From the NCBI RefSeq assembly GCF_000413055.1, contig NZ_KE332518.1, positions 2,466,389-2,530,388 on the forward strand: DNA of 64,000 bases, in the 5' to 3' direction. The position numbers and the translations under genes were made by a program. The notes below the pieces were generated by a model that made no database searches, was not told the origin of the DNA, and was given only the letters and a program-made list of their open reading frames with translations. Numbering within the stretch: the stretch's first letter is position 1; every line of letters begins with the position of its first letter. Source of the DNA: Treponema maltophilum ATCC 51939 (GTDB lineage Bacteria; Spirochaetota; Spirochaetia; Treponematales; Treponemataceae). Shown one piece after another: positions 24,303 through 33,200 of this stretch.

Positions 24303-24896
24303 TTGAAAGAAGAAAAACAAAAAGTCGGACAGATGAGAAAAAGAGAAATTCGAGAAGCCGCAAAAAAATGCTTTTTAGATAAAGGCTTTCAGAATACAAC
24401 AATGGAAGATGTCATTACTGAAATAGGTATGAGTAGAGGAGGCGTATATCATCATTATGCAAGTACAACTGAAATGCTAAAAGACTTAATGCTTGATGGA
24501 AATGAATACAGAAATAGCTTGATAACTGAATATTTAGTGCATAATCGGAGCAAAGATAAATATCAGCAAATGGGTGATATTTTAACAAGTAAGGCATTAG
24601 CGAAAACCGATTTAATGAAGCTGTACGCACTTCTTTTGCAAGCAAAAAACTATAATCGGGATTTGGAAGATTTATATCAAGAACTAAAATTGCATACAAC
24701 TAAAGAACTTGATCTCATTGCAAAGAAACTGGGAATTAGGGCACATATTTTTAAGGATGGTTTTTTAGTTCATTACATTAACGGTTTAATAGTGAGTTCG
24801 GAAGTGCTTAATGCACGGAATTCTTTTGACGCTCATAAGAAGTATATAAAAGAAACAATGATTCAATACATTATTGATCTTGAAAAAAATAACTAA
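24303..24896 (+). CDS. TetR/AcrR-family repressor
   Basis: A 197-residue regulator with an N-terminal TetR helix-turn-helix (residues 12-58: IREAAKKCFLDKGFQNTTMEDV, then MSRGGVYHHY) and a helical ligand domain. It starts with TTG behind AGGAGGG. It heads a unit with the MATE efflux gene, so it probably senses the pump substrate. The pump is broken, the regulator looks intact. Confidence 0.88.
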   Translation: MKEEKQKVGQMRKREIREAAKKCFLDKGFQNTTMEDVITEIGMSRGGVYHHYASTTEMLKDLMLDGNEYRNSLITEYLVHNRSKDKYQQMGDILTSKALAKTDLMKLYALLLQAKNYNRDLEDLYQELKLHTTKELDLIAKKLGIRAHIFKDGFLVHYINGLIVSSEVLNARNSFDAHKKYIKETMIQYIIDLEKNN

Positions 24897-24948
24897 ACCA
24901 ATAGGGATATTTGAAAATGAGAAATAATATTTTAAGAGGTGAGTTGCA

Positions 24949-26041
24949 ATGAAACAAGATATGAAAACACAGCTATTAACTAAAAATCCTAAAGAATTGT
25001 TATTCAAGTTGGCTATCCCGGGAATAATTGGAATGCTGGTTATCGGTCTGTACCCGTTTATGGATGGGATATTTGCAGGGCGGCTTATTGGGGACTATGC
25101 GATGTCGGCAATTAGTGTATCCATGTCCTTGACAATTATAAATGGCGGAATATCGGCTTTGATAGGCGTAGGCAGTGCATCGATATTATCACGAGCTATC
25201 GGTAAGGGTGATAAAGAAACAATAGATAAAATATTCGGCAATTTTTGTTATTGGGTTATTTTATTTTCTGCAATTATCACAATAGCAGGTTTGATATTCG
25301 CACCTCATTTTTTAGATATGGTCGGTGCTAAAGGAAATATTAAAGAGCTTGGTGTTAGATATTTACGAATTGTGTTCTTTGGATCTCTATTTGTTAATTT
25401 TGCTCAAGCAGGTAATATGACAATGCGCGGCGAAGGATCATTAAAACCAATCAATGATGATTATGGGAACGGGAGCCATACTCAACATTATGTTAGACCC
25501 TATTCTTATAAAGCTCATGGGAGAATATGCTATTGAAGGAGCTGCTATCGCAACCGTATTATCTCAAATCGTACAAGTTTTATTAACATTTCATTATTTT
25601 TCAAATTTCGGAGCAAAACAATACGGGCGAGTAAAAGACACGATGAAGATTTTTATATATGGAGCAACTATTCTTGCGGCAGTTTCGTGGATACCGTCAA
25701 TGTTTTGTTCCGATACATTACTGTCGTTATTCAGTGTAAGACATGAGATTATTGAAGCCGGTGTTAAAAACTTTAAGATGTTTTATTCCACATTTATTTT
25801 ATACGGAATTATGATTATGACACTGACCTTTTTTCAATCCATTGGAGACGGTAAAAAAGCAGGGATCATTGTACTGTTGCGACAATTGGTATTATTTGTT
25901 CCGGCGATACTTCTGTTGCCGAAATTATTCGGAGTGTCAGCTGTTTGGTGGGCGGAACCTATTGTAGATTTTACAATGATTATAGCCGGATTGTTTTTAA
26001 TGCTTAATGTAATGAGAAAAATGGGAAAGGATGCCGTCTAA
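24949..26041 (+). pseudogene. MATE-family multidrug efflux pump with frameshift and internal deletion
   Basis: Two overlapping frames together cover a MATE transporter. The first (24949 to about 25450) gives the N-terminal half ending MRGEGSLKP; the second (from about 25454 to 26041) resumes MMIMGTGAILNIMLDPILIKL. The frame changes at about 25445-25455. In addition FHYFSN runs directly into FGAKQYGRVK, whereas intact family members have about 80 residues (two membrane helices) between these motifs, so there is also an in-frame deletion near 25610. The product cannot be a working 12-helix pump. Confidence 0.82.
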
Positions 26042-26189
26042 GGAATTCCTTAAACGTAAAATAATGAACTTTCTACGTACGCAGTAATATATGCTGCTCA
26101 CAAATCTTACTTTGATAGCAGTGATAAACTCTCATTACATTCGTGTGATTGTCTTATATCTCCCAACTTGCTTTCACAATTTATTCACA

Positions 26190-26705
26190 TTACCGTATCA
26201 GCCGCATAATCGCAAATGCCACAGCGGATAATATAAGCGCCGTAAGCGTCATTGCAATCAGACCCTTTAAAAATCCCATAAAGTGGAACAGATAATCTTT
26301 ATTACCTTTGCAGTTTTCGGTTCCCGGAAAAATGAACAGTTTTGCCGAAAGCGTGCAGATCATGAGCCAATCCACGATGAGTAAATCGACGGCGTTCCAC
26401 ATCATCGCCATAACCCACAAATGGCAAAAAATTGTGACGAAAGAAACGTCTTTTGCGCCGTAGGTACAGAAAACCGAAAAGATCGCCGTACCGGCAAGCA
26501 GAAAAAAAACGCAAACAAAAAAGACAATGGCGAGCCTTTTTTGATTTACACTCGGCTGCAGTATATGGGCACATTCTGTAACGTCTGCAGGATAATCGTG
26601 CGCTATTGTCCAGGGGAATCGGTGAACCGAAACCGCCACCATTGCCGCCCACAAGGCAGACCATATAATGCCATGAATAATGGCCGTGTGTATTTGTAAA
26701 CTCAT
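26190..26705 (-). CDS. Four-helix membrane protein of unknown function
   Basis: A 171-residue integral membrane protein with about four hydrophobic helices. I do not recognise the family. The ATG at 26705 has GGAG five bases upstream; the longer frame to 26843 has no ribosome binding site and its added residues do not look coding. Divergent from the PEBP gene. Confidence 0.6.
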   Translation of the reverse strand: MSLQIHTAIIHGIIWSALWAAMVAVSVHRFPWTIAHDYPADVTECAHILQPSVNQKRLAIVFFVCVFFLLAGTAIFSVFCTYGAKDVSFVTIFCHLWVMAMMWNAVDLLIVDWLMICTLSAKLFIFPGTENCKGNKDYLFHFMGFLKGLIAMTLTALILSAVAFAIMRLIR

Positions 26706-26906
26706 AATTACTCCGATACTCCGACTATCCTTTAAAGTGCGGGGTAAGTCAAGGGGGCGACAATAACAGGATGCAGTGATGCGTATTTTCGACGGAAGGG
26801 GAATTTTGCATGAGCTACGCGTTTGCCAATCTGCAATACGCAATCGACAACCGTGTGTAATCGCAGAACCATTGACTTACCGTATTTTATGAAGTAAGAT
26901 GGAATT

Positions 26907-27482
26907 ATGAAACTTATACGTATAACAATACCGTTGCTTACGGCGTTGCTGCTTATTTCTTGCGGCAGTTGCAAAAGCGGCAGCCGCAAAACAGAAATCT
27001 CTACGGGAGAGGGCGCGATGAAACTGACTTGTTCGGCTTTTGCCGACGGCGAAAAGATGCCGATAGAATTTGCAAAGCTCGGTGCGAACCGCATTCCGCC
27101 GCTGGAAATTGCCGGTGTGCCGAGCGAGGCAAAGAGCTTGGCGATTATCGTGCACGATCCGGACGCGCCGATGCCGGGCGGATTTTATCACTGGACGCTG
27201 TGGAACATTCCGCCGGAAACGACATCGATCGGGGCGGACAACGTGCCGGCAAACACCGTTGAAGGTACAACGAGCTGGGGAACAAGCGGCTATAACGGGC
27301 CGCAGCCGCCGTTCGGCAACCACCGTTATATTTTTTACCTGTATGCGCTCGACACAACGCTCAACCTTCCGGCCGGCAGCAAGGTTAAGGAACTGAAAGC
27401 CGCGATTAAAGATCATATAATCGAAACGGCTTCGCTTACGGGCATGTTCGCGGCAAAAGACAACCCCAAAGAGAACGACTAA
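26907..27482 (+). CDS. YbhB/YbcL-type PEBP lipoprotein
   Basis: A 191-residue protein of the phosphatidylethanolamine-binding / Raf-kinase-inhibitor-like family. An N-terminal lipoprotein signal (LLISC, C about 19) is followed by the family motifs IVHDPDAPMPGGFYHW and GTTSWGTSGYNGPQPPFGNHRY. The bacterial role is unknown. The strong terminator at 27534-27565 lies behind it. Confidence 0.87.
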   Translation: MKLIRITIPLLTALLLISCGSCKSGSRKTEISTGEGAMKLTCSAFADGEKMPIEFAKLGANRIPPLEIAGVPSEAKSLAIIVHDPDAPMPGGFYHWTLWNIPPETTSIGADNVPANTVEGTTSWGTSGYNGPQPPFGNHRYIFYLYALDTTLNLPAGSKVKELKAAIKDHIIETASLTGMFAAKDNPKEND

Positions 27483-27533
27483 AAAAGTCGGCGCACGGAA
27501 CTCGGTGCTTTGAATAAAAGAAGGGACAAAAAA

Positions 27534-27565
27534 AGCTGTCCGAAACTTTCGTTTTCGGACAGCTT
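27534..27565. terminator. Bidirectional terminator between PEBP and dps genes
   Basis: Arms AGCTGTCCGAAA and TTTCGGACAGCT with a short loop, A run on the left and T-rich on the right. It lies between two convergent genes. Confidence 0.8.
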
Positions 27566-27588
27566 CACTTCGGCAAAGCCGCGCCGGC

Positions 27589-28029
27589 TTAGCTGACGTA
27601 TGCTTTAAGCATCCACGCCAATTTTTGATATGCCTTCGTGTAGCCGTTGAACATATCGTTGGTCACGCTGTCACCCTCTTTGTCCGCGAGTTCGGCGATT
27701 TCTTTCGAATCTTTAATCCAATAGTCGGTGTCGGAAATAAGCGCCTTTATCGTCTGATCGGTCGATTTGGGACCGTTTTCCAATTCTTTAATCGTCGCAA
27801 TCGACAAGGCTTCTTTCATATTCGAAACGGGGTTTCCGCCGAGCGCGAGAATGCGTTCCGCAACTTCGTCGAGAATATCGCCCGCTTCTTCATACAATTC
27901 TTCGAGTTTTGCATGAAGAGTAAAAAAATGACTTCCTTTCAAGTTCCAGTGCAGATTATGTTTTTTTACATAATCGACCAGTTGGTTTGCAAGATACAGA
28001 TTTAATTTCTTTTCCAATTCCTTTGACAT
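27589..28029 (-). CDS. dps: Dps / TpF1-like ferritin-family protein
   Basis: A 146-residue Dps-type miniferritin that forms a 12-subunit shell, oxidises Fe(II) with peroxide and stores iron. The inter-subunit ferroxidase residues are at the standard spacing: H27, H39, D54, E58 (NLHWNLKG, then DILDEVAERI). T. pallidum TpF1 (antigen 4D) is the known spirochaetal homologue. AGGAGG precedes the ATG. The upstream region contains TTGACA-17-TATTTT on the minus strand, divergent from the aldolase gene. Confidence 0.93.
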   Translation of the reverse strand: MSKELEKKLNLYLANQLVDYVKKHNLHWNLKGSHFFTLHAKLEELYEEAGDILDEVAERILALGGNPVSNMKEALSIATIKELENGPKSTDQTIKALISDTDYWIKDSKEIAELADKEGDSVTNDMFNGYTKAYQKLAWMLKAYVS

Positions 28030-28154
28030 ATGAGCCTCCTGTTAAGAATTCATCTCTTTGTAATTTTAAAGAAATGTATTATACTCACTGTGTTTAAAAT
28101 ATAGAAAAAAAATACAATTGTCAACAAAAAATTGTCGGGAATCGGGGAAAGATT

Positions 28155-29219
28155 ATGAAGATATACAAACCGAACTTTGCGGCGGATTATCTTGAAGAAG
28201 CTCATCCGGCGATTTTGCAGCGTCTTGCGGAAACAAATACGGAGCAAACTTCCGGCTACGGAACTGACAAACACTGCGAACGCGCACGGAACCTGATACG
28301 AAAAGCTGCGAACAGCTCTGACGCCGCGGTTCATTTTCTTGTCGGCGGAACACAGACGAATGCGGCGGTCATCGACGCGTTTTTGCGCCTGTACGAAGGA
28401 GTTGTCGCGACGGGCACGGGACACATCGCCGTGCATGAAGCAGGTGCAGTCGAAGCGGGCGGCCATAAAGTGCTCACGCTTGCAGGCATTGCGGGAAAGC
28501 TTTCGGCAGAAACGCTTAAGCGGTATCTGCATGATTTTTATGCCGATGAAAACAGAGCGCACGCGGTTCAGCCCGGTATGGTCTATATCTCCCAGTCGAC
28601 CGAATGCGGCACGCTTTATTCTAAAAAGGAACTGTCCGAAATTGCCGCCCTATGCCGCGAATATGCGCTTGCGCTTTACATCGACGGGGCGCGGCTTGCC
28701 TATGCGCTCGCCTCTCCGGAAAACGACGTAACGCTTTCCGACCTTGCATCTCTTTCGGACGCTTTTTACATAGGCGGGACAAAGTGCGGCGCTCTTTTCG
28801 GCGAAGCGCTCGTCATTCCCGATAAAAACCGCTTACCTCATTTTGTAACAACGGTAAAACAGCACGGCGCACTTCTTGCAAAAGGCAGGCTTTTGGGCAT
28901 TCAATTCGAAACGCTTTTTGAAGACGGCCTGTACTTCCGTATCGGAGAAAATGCGATCCGTGCGGCAGACAAAATCCGCACATTCCTCGACGCCCACGGC
29001 TTCCGCCAATATTTCGCCTCTCCGACCAATCAAATCTTTATCGTTTTGAAAAACGAAGATTACGCTCTGCTTTCTGAAAAAATCGGTTTTTCTTTTTGGG
29101 AAAAAGCGGACGAAGCGCACACCGTCGCCCGCATTGCGACAAGCTGGGCAACGACCGGCGAACAGGTTGAACGACTGTTGAAAGTGCTTTCGGAACATTC
29201 ATCATGCGGAAAATCGTAA
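28155..29219 (+). CDS. Low-specificity threonine aldolase family protein
   Basis: A 354-residue PLP enzyme of the beta-eliminating lyase/threonine aldolase group (L-threonine to glycine and acetaldehyde). Visible: FLVGGTQTN, HIAVHEAGAVEAGGHK, YIDGARLAYAL and the PLP lysine in YIGGTKCGALFGEA. GGGGAAAG lies before the ATG. Its 3' end overlaps the MGMT gene by 16 bp. Confidence 0.88.
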   Translation: MKIYKPNFAADYLEEAHPAILQRLAETNTEQTSGYGTDKHCERARNLIRKAANSSDAAVHFLVGGTQTNAAVIDAFLRLYEGVVATGTGHIAVHEAGAVEAGGHKVLTLAGIAGKLSAETLKRYLHDFYADENRAHAVQPGMVYISQSTECGTLYSKKELSEIAALCREYALALYIDGARLAYALASPENDVTLSDLASLSDAFYIGGTKCGALFGEALVIPDKNRLPHFVTTVKQHGALLAKGRLLGIQFETLFEDGLYFRIGENAIRAADKIRTFLDAHGFRQYFASPTNQIFIVLKNEDYALLSEKIGFSFWEKADEAHTVARIATSWATTGEQVERLLKVLSEHSSCGKS

Positions 29220-29512
29220 CGGAAGATTTAATATACGAAATCCTTTCGGCGGTCGAAGAAATCCCCGAAGGTAAGGTCGCAACTTACGGGCAAATCGCAC
29301 GTCTTATCGGCAGGGACAAAAATGCGCGCCTTGTAGGAAACATACTGAGCCGCGCTGAAGATTACGGCGACTATCCGTGCCATCGGGTTGTCAATCATTC
29401 GGGCCGCCTCGCGCCGAATTTTCCGGAGCAAAAAAATCGCCTGCTTGCCGAAGGCGTTACGTTTAAAAACGACTCGTGCGTCGATTTGCAAAAGCACAGA
29501 TGGGAAGAATAA
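29204..29512 (+). CDS. MGMT-family DNA methyltransferase-like protein
   Basis: A 102-residue protein with only the C-terminal DNA-binding/active-site domain of O6-alkylguanine-DNA alkyltransferases. The active-site motif is PCHRV with C59, so unlike ATL proteins (Trp in place of Cys) it could accept alkyl groups; it lacks the N-terminal domain of Ada/Ogt. Wing and recognition-helix residues (YGQIARLIG, NARLVGNIL) are present. Starts within the end of the aldolase gene. Confidence 0.83.
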   Translation: MRKIVTEDLIYEILSAVEEIPEGKVATYGQIARLIGRDKNARLVGNILSRAEDYGDYPCHRVVNHSGRLAPNFPEQKNRLLAEGVTFKNDSCVDLQKHRWEE

Positions 29513-29523
29513 GGTTTGCATGA

Positions 29524-29553
29524 TGGACATGCGGCGTTTATTTATAGTACAAT
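29524..29553 (+). promoter_or_regulatory. Promoter next to the HAD gene start (leaderless type)
   Basis: TGGACA (29524-29529), 18 bp, TACAAT (29548-29553); the ATG at 29559 begins five bases after the -10 box, so transcription should start at or next to the A of ATG. No Shine-Dalgarno is present. Confidence 0.45.
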
Positions 29554-29558
29554 AAATA

Positions 29559-30230
29559 ATGATATTCGATATACAAGCGGTCGCTTTCGATATAGACGGA
29601 ACGCTGTACCCCGACTCCCGGCTTTTTGTGCGCCTCATTCCGTATTTTTTTAAAAACCTTTCCTTTTTTCTTAAGTTCAAACGCGTGCGTTATATTTTGC
29701 ACAGAACGGCGCCGCTTCCCGATTTTTTTGAATATCAGGCGCGCCTTTTAGCCGCGTATATGGAAATCTCTCCGGAAGAAGCGCACCGGCTCATACGCGA
29801 AAAAATTTACGACGGACTGGCGCCCTTTTTCCCTTCGATAAAACCGTTTAAAAACGTGCAAAATACGCTGCGCTCTTTTAAAGATGCGGGGCTTAAACTT
29901 GCCTTGCTGTCGGATTTTCCGCCGGAGCAAAAAGGCGATTTGTGGGGCTGCAAACATCTGTTCGACTGCATTCTCGGTTCGGAAACCTGCGGGGCGCTTA
30001 AACCGTCCGCTTATCCGTTCGGGATTTTGCAGCGCACTTTGGGCGTTCCGGCCGAGCGTATTTTGTATGTCGGCAATAATATCCGAAGCGACGTTAAGGG
30101 CGCGCGCAATGCGGGTATGAAAACGGCCTATTTAACGCCCTTATGGCGAAGAATATTGCATAAAAAGCCGCGCGAAGCCGATATTTGCTTTAAAAACTAT
30201 CGTCAATTGTGTAAAATTGTGTTACAGTAA
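29559..30230 (+). CDS. HAD-family hydrolase
   Basis: A 223-residue haloacid-dehalogenase-superfamily phosphatase. Motif I is FDIDGTLYPD (D11 nucleophile, D13), motif II LLSDFP, motif III/IV GNNIRSDVKGARNAGMKTAYL. The helical cap between motifs I and II suggests subfamily I, acting on a small phosphorylated metabolite. Directly followed (34 bp) by the giant coiled-coil gene, with which it may be cotranscribed. Confidence 0.85.
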   Translation: MIFDIQAVAFDIDGTLYPDSRLFVRLIPYFFKNLSFFLKFKRVRYILHRTAPLPDFFEYQARLLAAYMEISPEEAHRLIREKIYDGLAPFFPSIKPFKNVQNTLRSFKDAGLKLALLSDFPPEQKGDLWGCKHLFDCILGSETCGALKPSAYPFGILQRTLGVPAERILYVGNNIRSDVKGARNAGMKTAYLTPLWRRILHKKPREADICFKNYRQLCKIVLQ

Positions 30231-30264
30231 ATATAGATAACTTGTAAACCGGGTGGGGAAAGCG

Positions 30265-33200
30265 ATGATACTGAACATTCTTACGGCCGCAGTTTGTTTT
30301 GCGATGCTGCTGGTATTCAGGCAGCTGGATAAAAACAACCGGTCGATTGAAAAGGTTAAAAAATTTACGGACAAGGTTCTTGCCGATTTTGACGCGTATT
30401 TTAAAGACCGCATCATTCAAATGAAGAATGCCGGAGTTGAACTTGACGTAAAGCAAAGTCAGGCCGTTGCCGCCGTTAAGCGGCTCGAGCAAAACTCATC
30501 CGCTTTCGAAGCCCGCTCGGCGGAATTCGGTGCGCATATAAGCGTGCTGGACGACATAAAAAAACGCGTTCTTTCCTATGAAGCGCTTATAAAAGACTTA
30601 TTCGAAATGTCGTCGAAAGTGGAAGAAAATCTTGAAAAAATACACAAACAATCGGATTTTATAGATAAAACGTTCAAATTGCTCTCCGACCAGCAAAAGC
30701 GGCTCGGCGAAATCGAAAAGAAAATTCCGCAGCTTTTGCTCGATTTTGAAAAACAAAATGCGGAATACATCGGCCGTGCGGGGGTCGAATATACCGCGGC
30801 GCTCGACCGGCGCTTTGCCGATTTGGAAACGCTTGCGGACGCGGCGACGGATAAAAACCAACAGCTGCTCGAACAGATAAACGAAGTATTTGAAGAATCG
30901 CTCTCTCGCGCCGCTGAAAAAGCCGATTCGCTTGAAGACGACGTTTTTGCACGGCTTCAGGAAAACACGCGGCAGCGCGCGGAAGAATTTGAAAATCTTT
31001 TAAACCGCAGCACGCAGGATTTGACCGAATACATCGACCGCGAAAAAACGGAAATCGAAAACGATTTGGCCGAACAAATGAAAGCGGTACGGAATTCCGC
31101 AGCCGACGTGTACGAACGTTTTAAAGACGATTCGGACGAAACGCTGGAAAATCTAAAGAACGATTTGTCCGCGGCCGTTTCCGCACAAAGAGAAAAGGTG
31201 CTTTCCGATCTTGAAAATCAGCAGGAACAGGTCGCCGCGCAGCTTGAAAAGCAACGCGAAAAGGTGAACGAGCTTACCGGCGAAACCGAGCGCATTTTGG
31301 CCGAAGCAGAGGGCGGCCAAGGCGAAAAAATCCGCAGTGTACTTTCGGAACAGGAAAACCGTTTTATCGAGGCCGTAAACGACATAAACGAAAAGACGCA
31401 GACCGCACTCGAAGAAGTGTCGAACCGCGTGTACACGGAACTTTCGAGCAGGCAGGAAGAAGTGACGGCCTCGCTTGCCGAATCGCGCCGCCTTTTGGAC
31501 ATGATCGGAAGCGGCCAGGAAGAAAAAATTCGCGCCGCCATCGAGGGGCAGGATGAAAAACTTTCCAAAGCGCTCGAAAAACTTACCTCGTCGGTCGCCG
31601 CAACATACGAACGCTTTAAAAACAGTTCGACCGAAGCGCTGGAATCTTTAAAGAACGATTTGTCCGCGGCTGCCGCCGAACAAAAAGCAAAGGTGTTTTC
31701 CGACCTTGAAAACCAGCAGCAAGCGGTTGCGGCGGAACTTGAAAAGCAGCGTGAAAAGGTAAACGAGCTTGCCGGCGAAACCGAGCGCATTTTAGCCGAA
31801 GCCGAAGGCGGCCAAGGCGAAAAAATCCGCAGTGTACTTGCGGAACAGGAAAACCGTTTTATCGAGGCCGTAAACGAGATAAACGAAAAGACGCGAACCG
31901 CACTCGAAGAAGTGTCGAACCGCGTGTACACGGAACTTTCGAGCAGGCAGGAAGAAGTGACGGCCTCGCTCGCCGAATCGCGCCGCCTTTTGGATATGAT
32001 CGGAAACGGCCAGGAAGAAAAAATCCGCGCCGCCATCGAAGATCAGGATGAGCGCCTGCAGGGCGCAATAGGCGCTCAAGACGAAAAACTTTCAAAGGCG
32101 CTCGAAGATCTCAGCACGGCGGCATTTTCGCAGTTTGAGCGCAGGCGCAAAGAACTTGCCGACGCGGCGGAAAAGCAGTATTCGGCTTTGTCGGACGAAA
32201 TCGCCTCTCTTGCGGAACAAAGCAGTGCGGAAATAGAGCGGCAAAAAAAAGAACTTGTCGAATTCAATACGAATTTCGGCAGGGCAGAGCAAATGCTGCA
32301 GCACATGGATGAAACGGTCAACAAACGCCAGCAGGAAAGCGCCGCCGCTATCGAACAGCTCCGCCGGCTTTTGGAGTCCGATTCGGCATCCCTTGCAAAA
32401 GAATCGGAAACTCACATGGCGCAAATGAAAGACGCGTTCAAAACCGCCTACGAAGACGCCGTAAAACACAACGCGAAAACGCTGCAGGCGTTTTTCGGCG
32501 ACACGGAGGCACAGCTTTCCGATACAAAAAAAGATATCGAATACCGGCTTAAAAAACTCGAAACGCTTGCTTCGGACATCGACAGCCTCGACGGCAGTTT
32601 CCGCAAGCTTATGGAAAACGCCGAACAGCGCATATTAAACGAGTTCGACTTATTCAAAAACGATCGGGGCAGCGCTCAAAAAGATTTTGAAAGCGAAATC
32701 AATTCGTCGTACGAGGGCATGAAAGAAATTATCGACGGGTTGGACCGGGAATTGAACGAATTGAAAACCAGAGCGTACGACAGCGTGTCGGAAAAGCTGA
32801 AGGTTTTTGAAGACGATTTTTTTAAGGATTTGAACGAACGCGGCGAAAACCTGAGTACGTCGCTGGAAGAATGGAAGGCGGGCTTTGATGCGCGCTTAAC
32901 TGATGTGTCGCAGCGTTTTGAAGACGAGCGGCGCAGTCTCGAGCTGCAGTACGGCGAAGATCTGAAAGAAAAACTGCTCACTCTGCAGGAAAAATACCGC
33001 CAGCAGTTTACCGCGCTGGAAGAAGCGCTTAAAAATGCGGAAGCGGACTTTAAAGACCGCTTCGACGGCATAGACAGTTCGCTGCGTGCGTTTACCGATG
33101 CACAGCATGAAGATATGGAAAAAGCCCGCCAAGCGGTTGAAGAATCGCTGAAAGGCGAATTGGATCGCCAACAGCAAAACACGGCGGAACAGCTGAAGCG

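Noticed and set aside
24949..26041. Two separate MATE proteins
   Set aside because: The frames are the two halves of one transporter, joined at a frameshift.
31218..32036. Long minus-strand frame opposite the coiled-coil gene
   Set aside because: Serine-rich low-complexity product, the antisense of a regular heptad-repeat coding sequence; no start signals.
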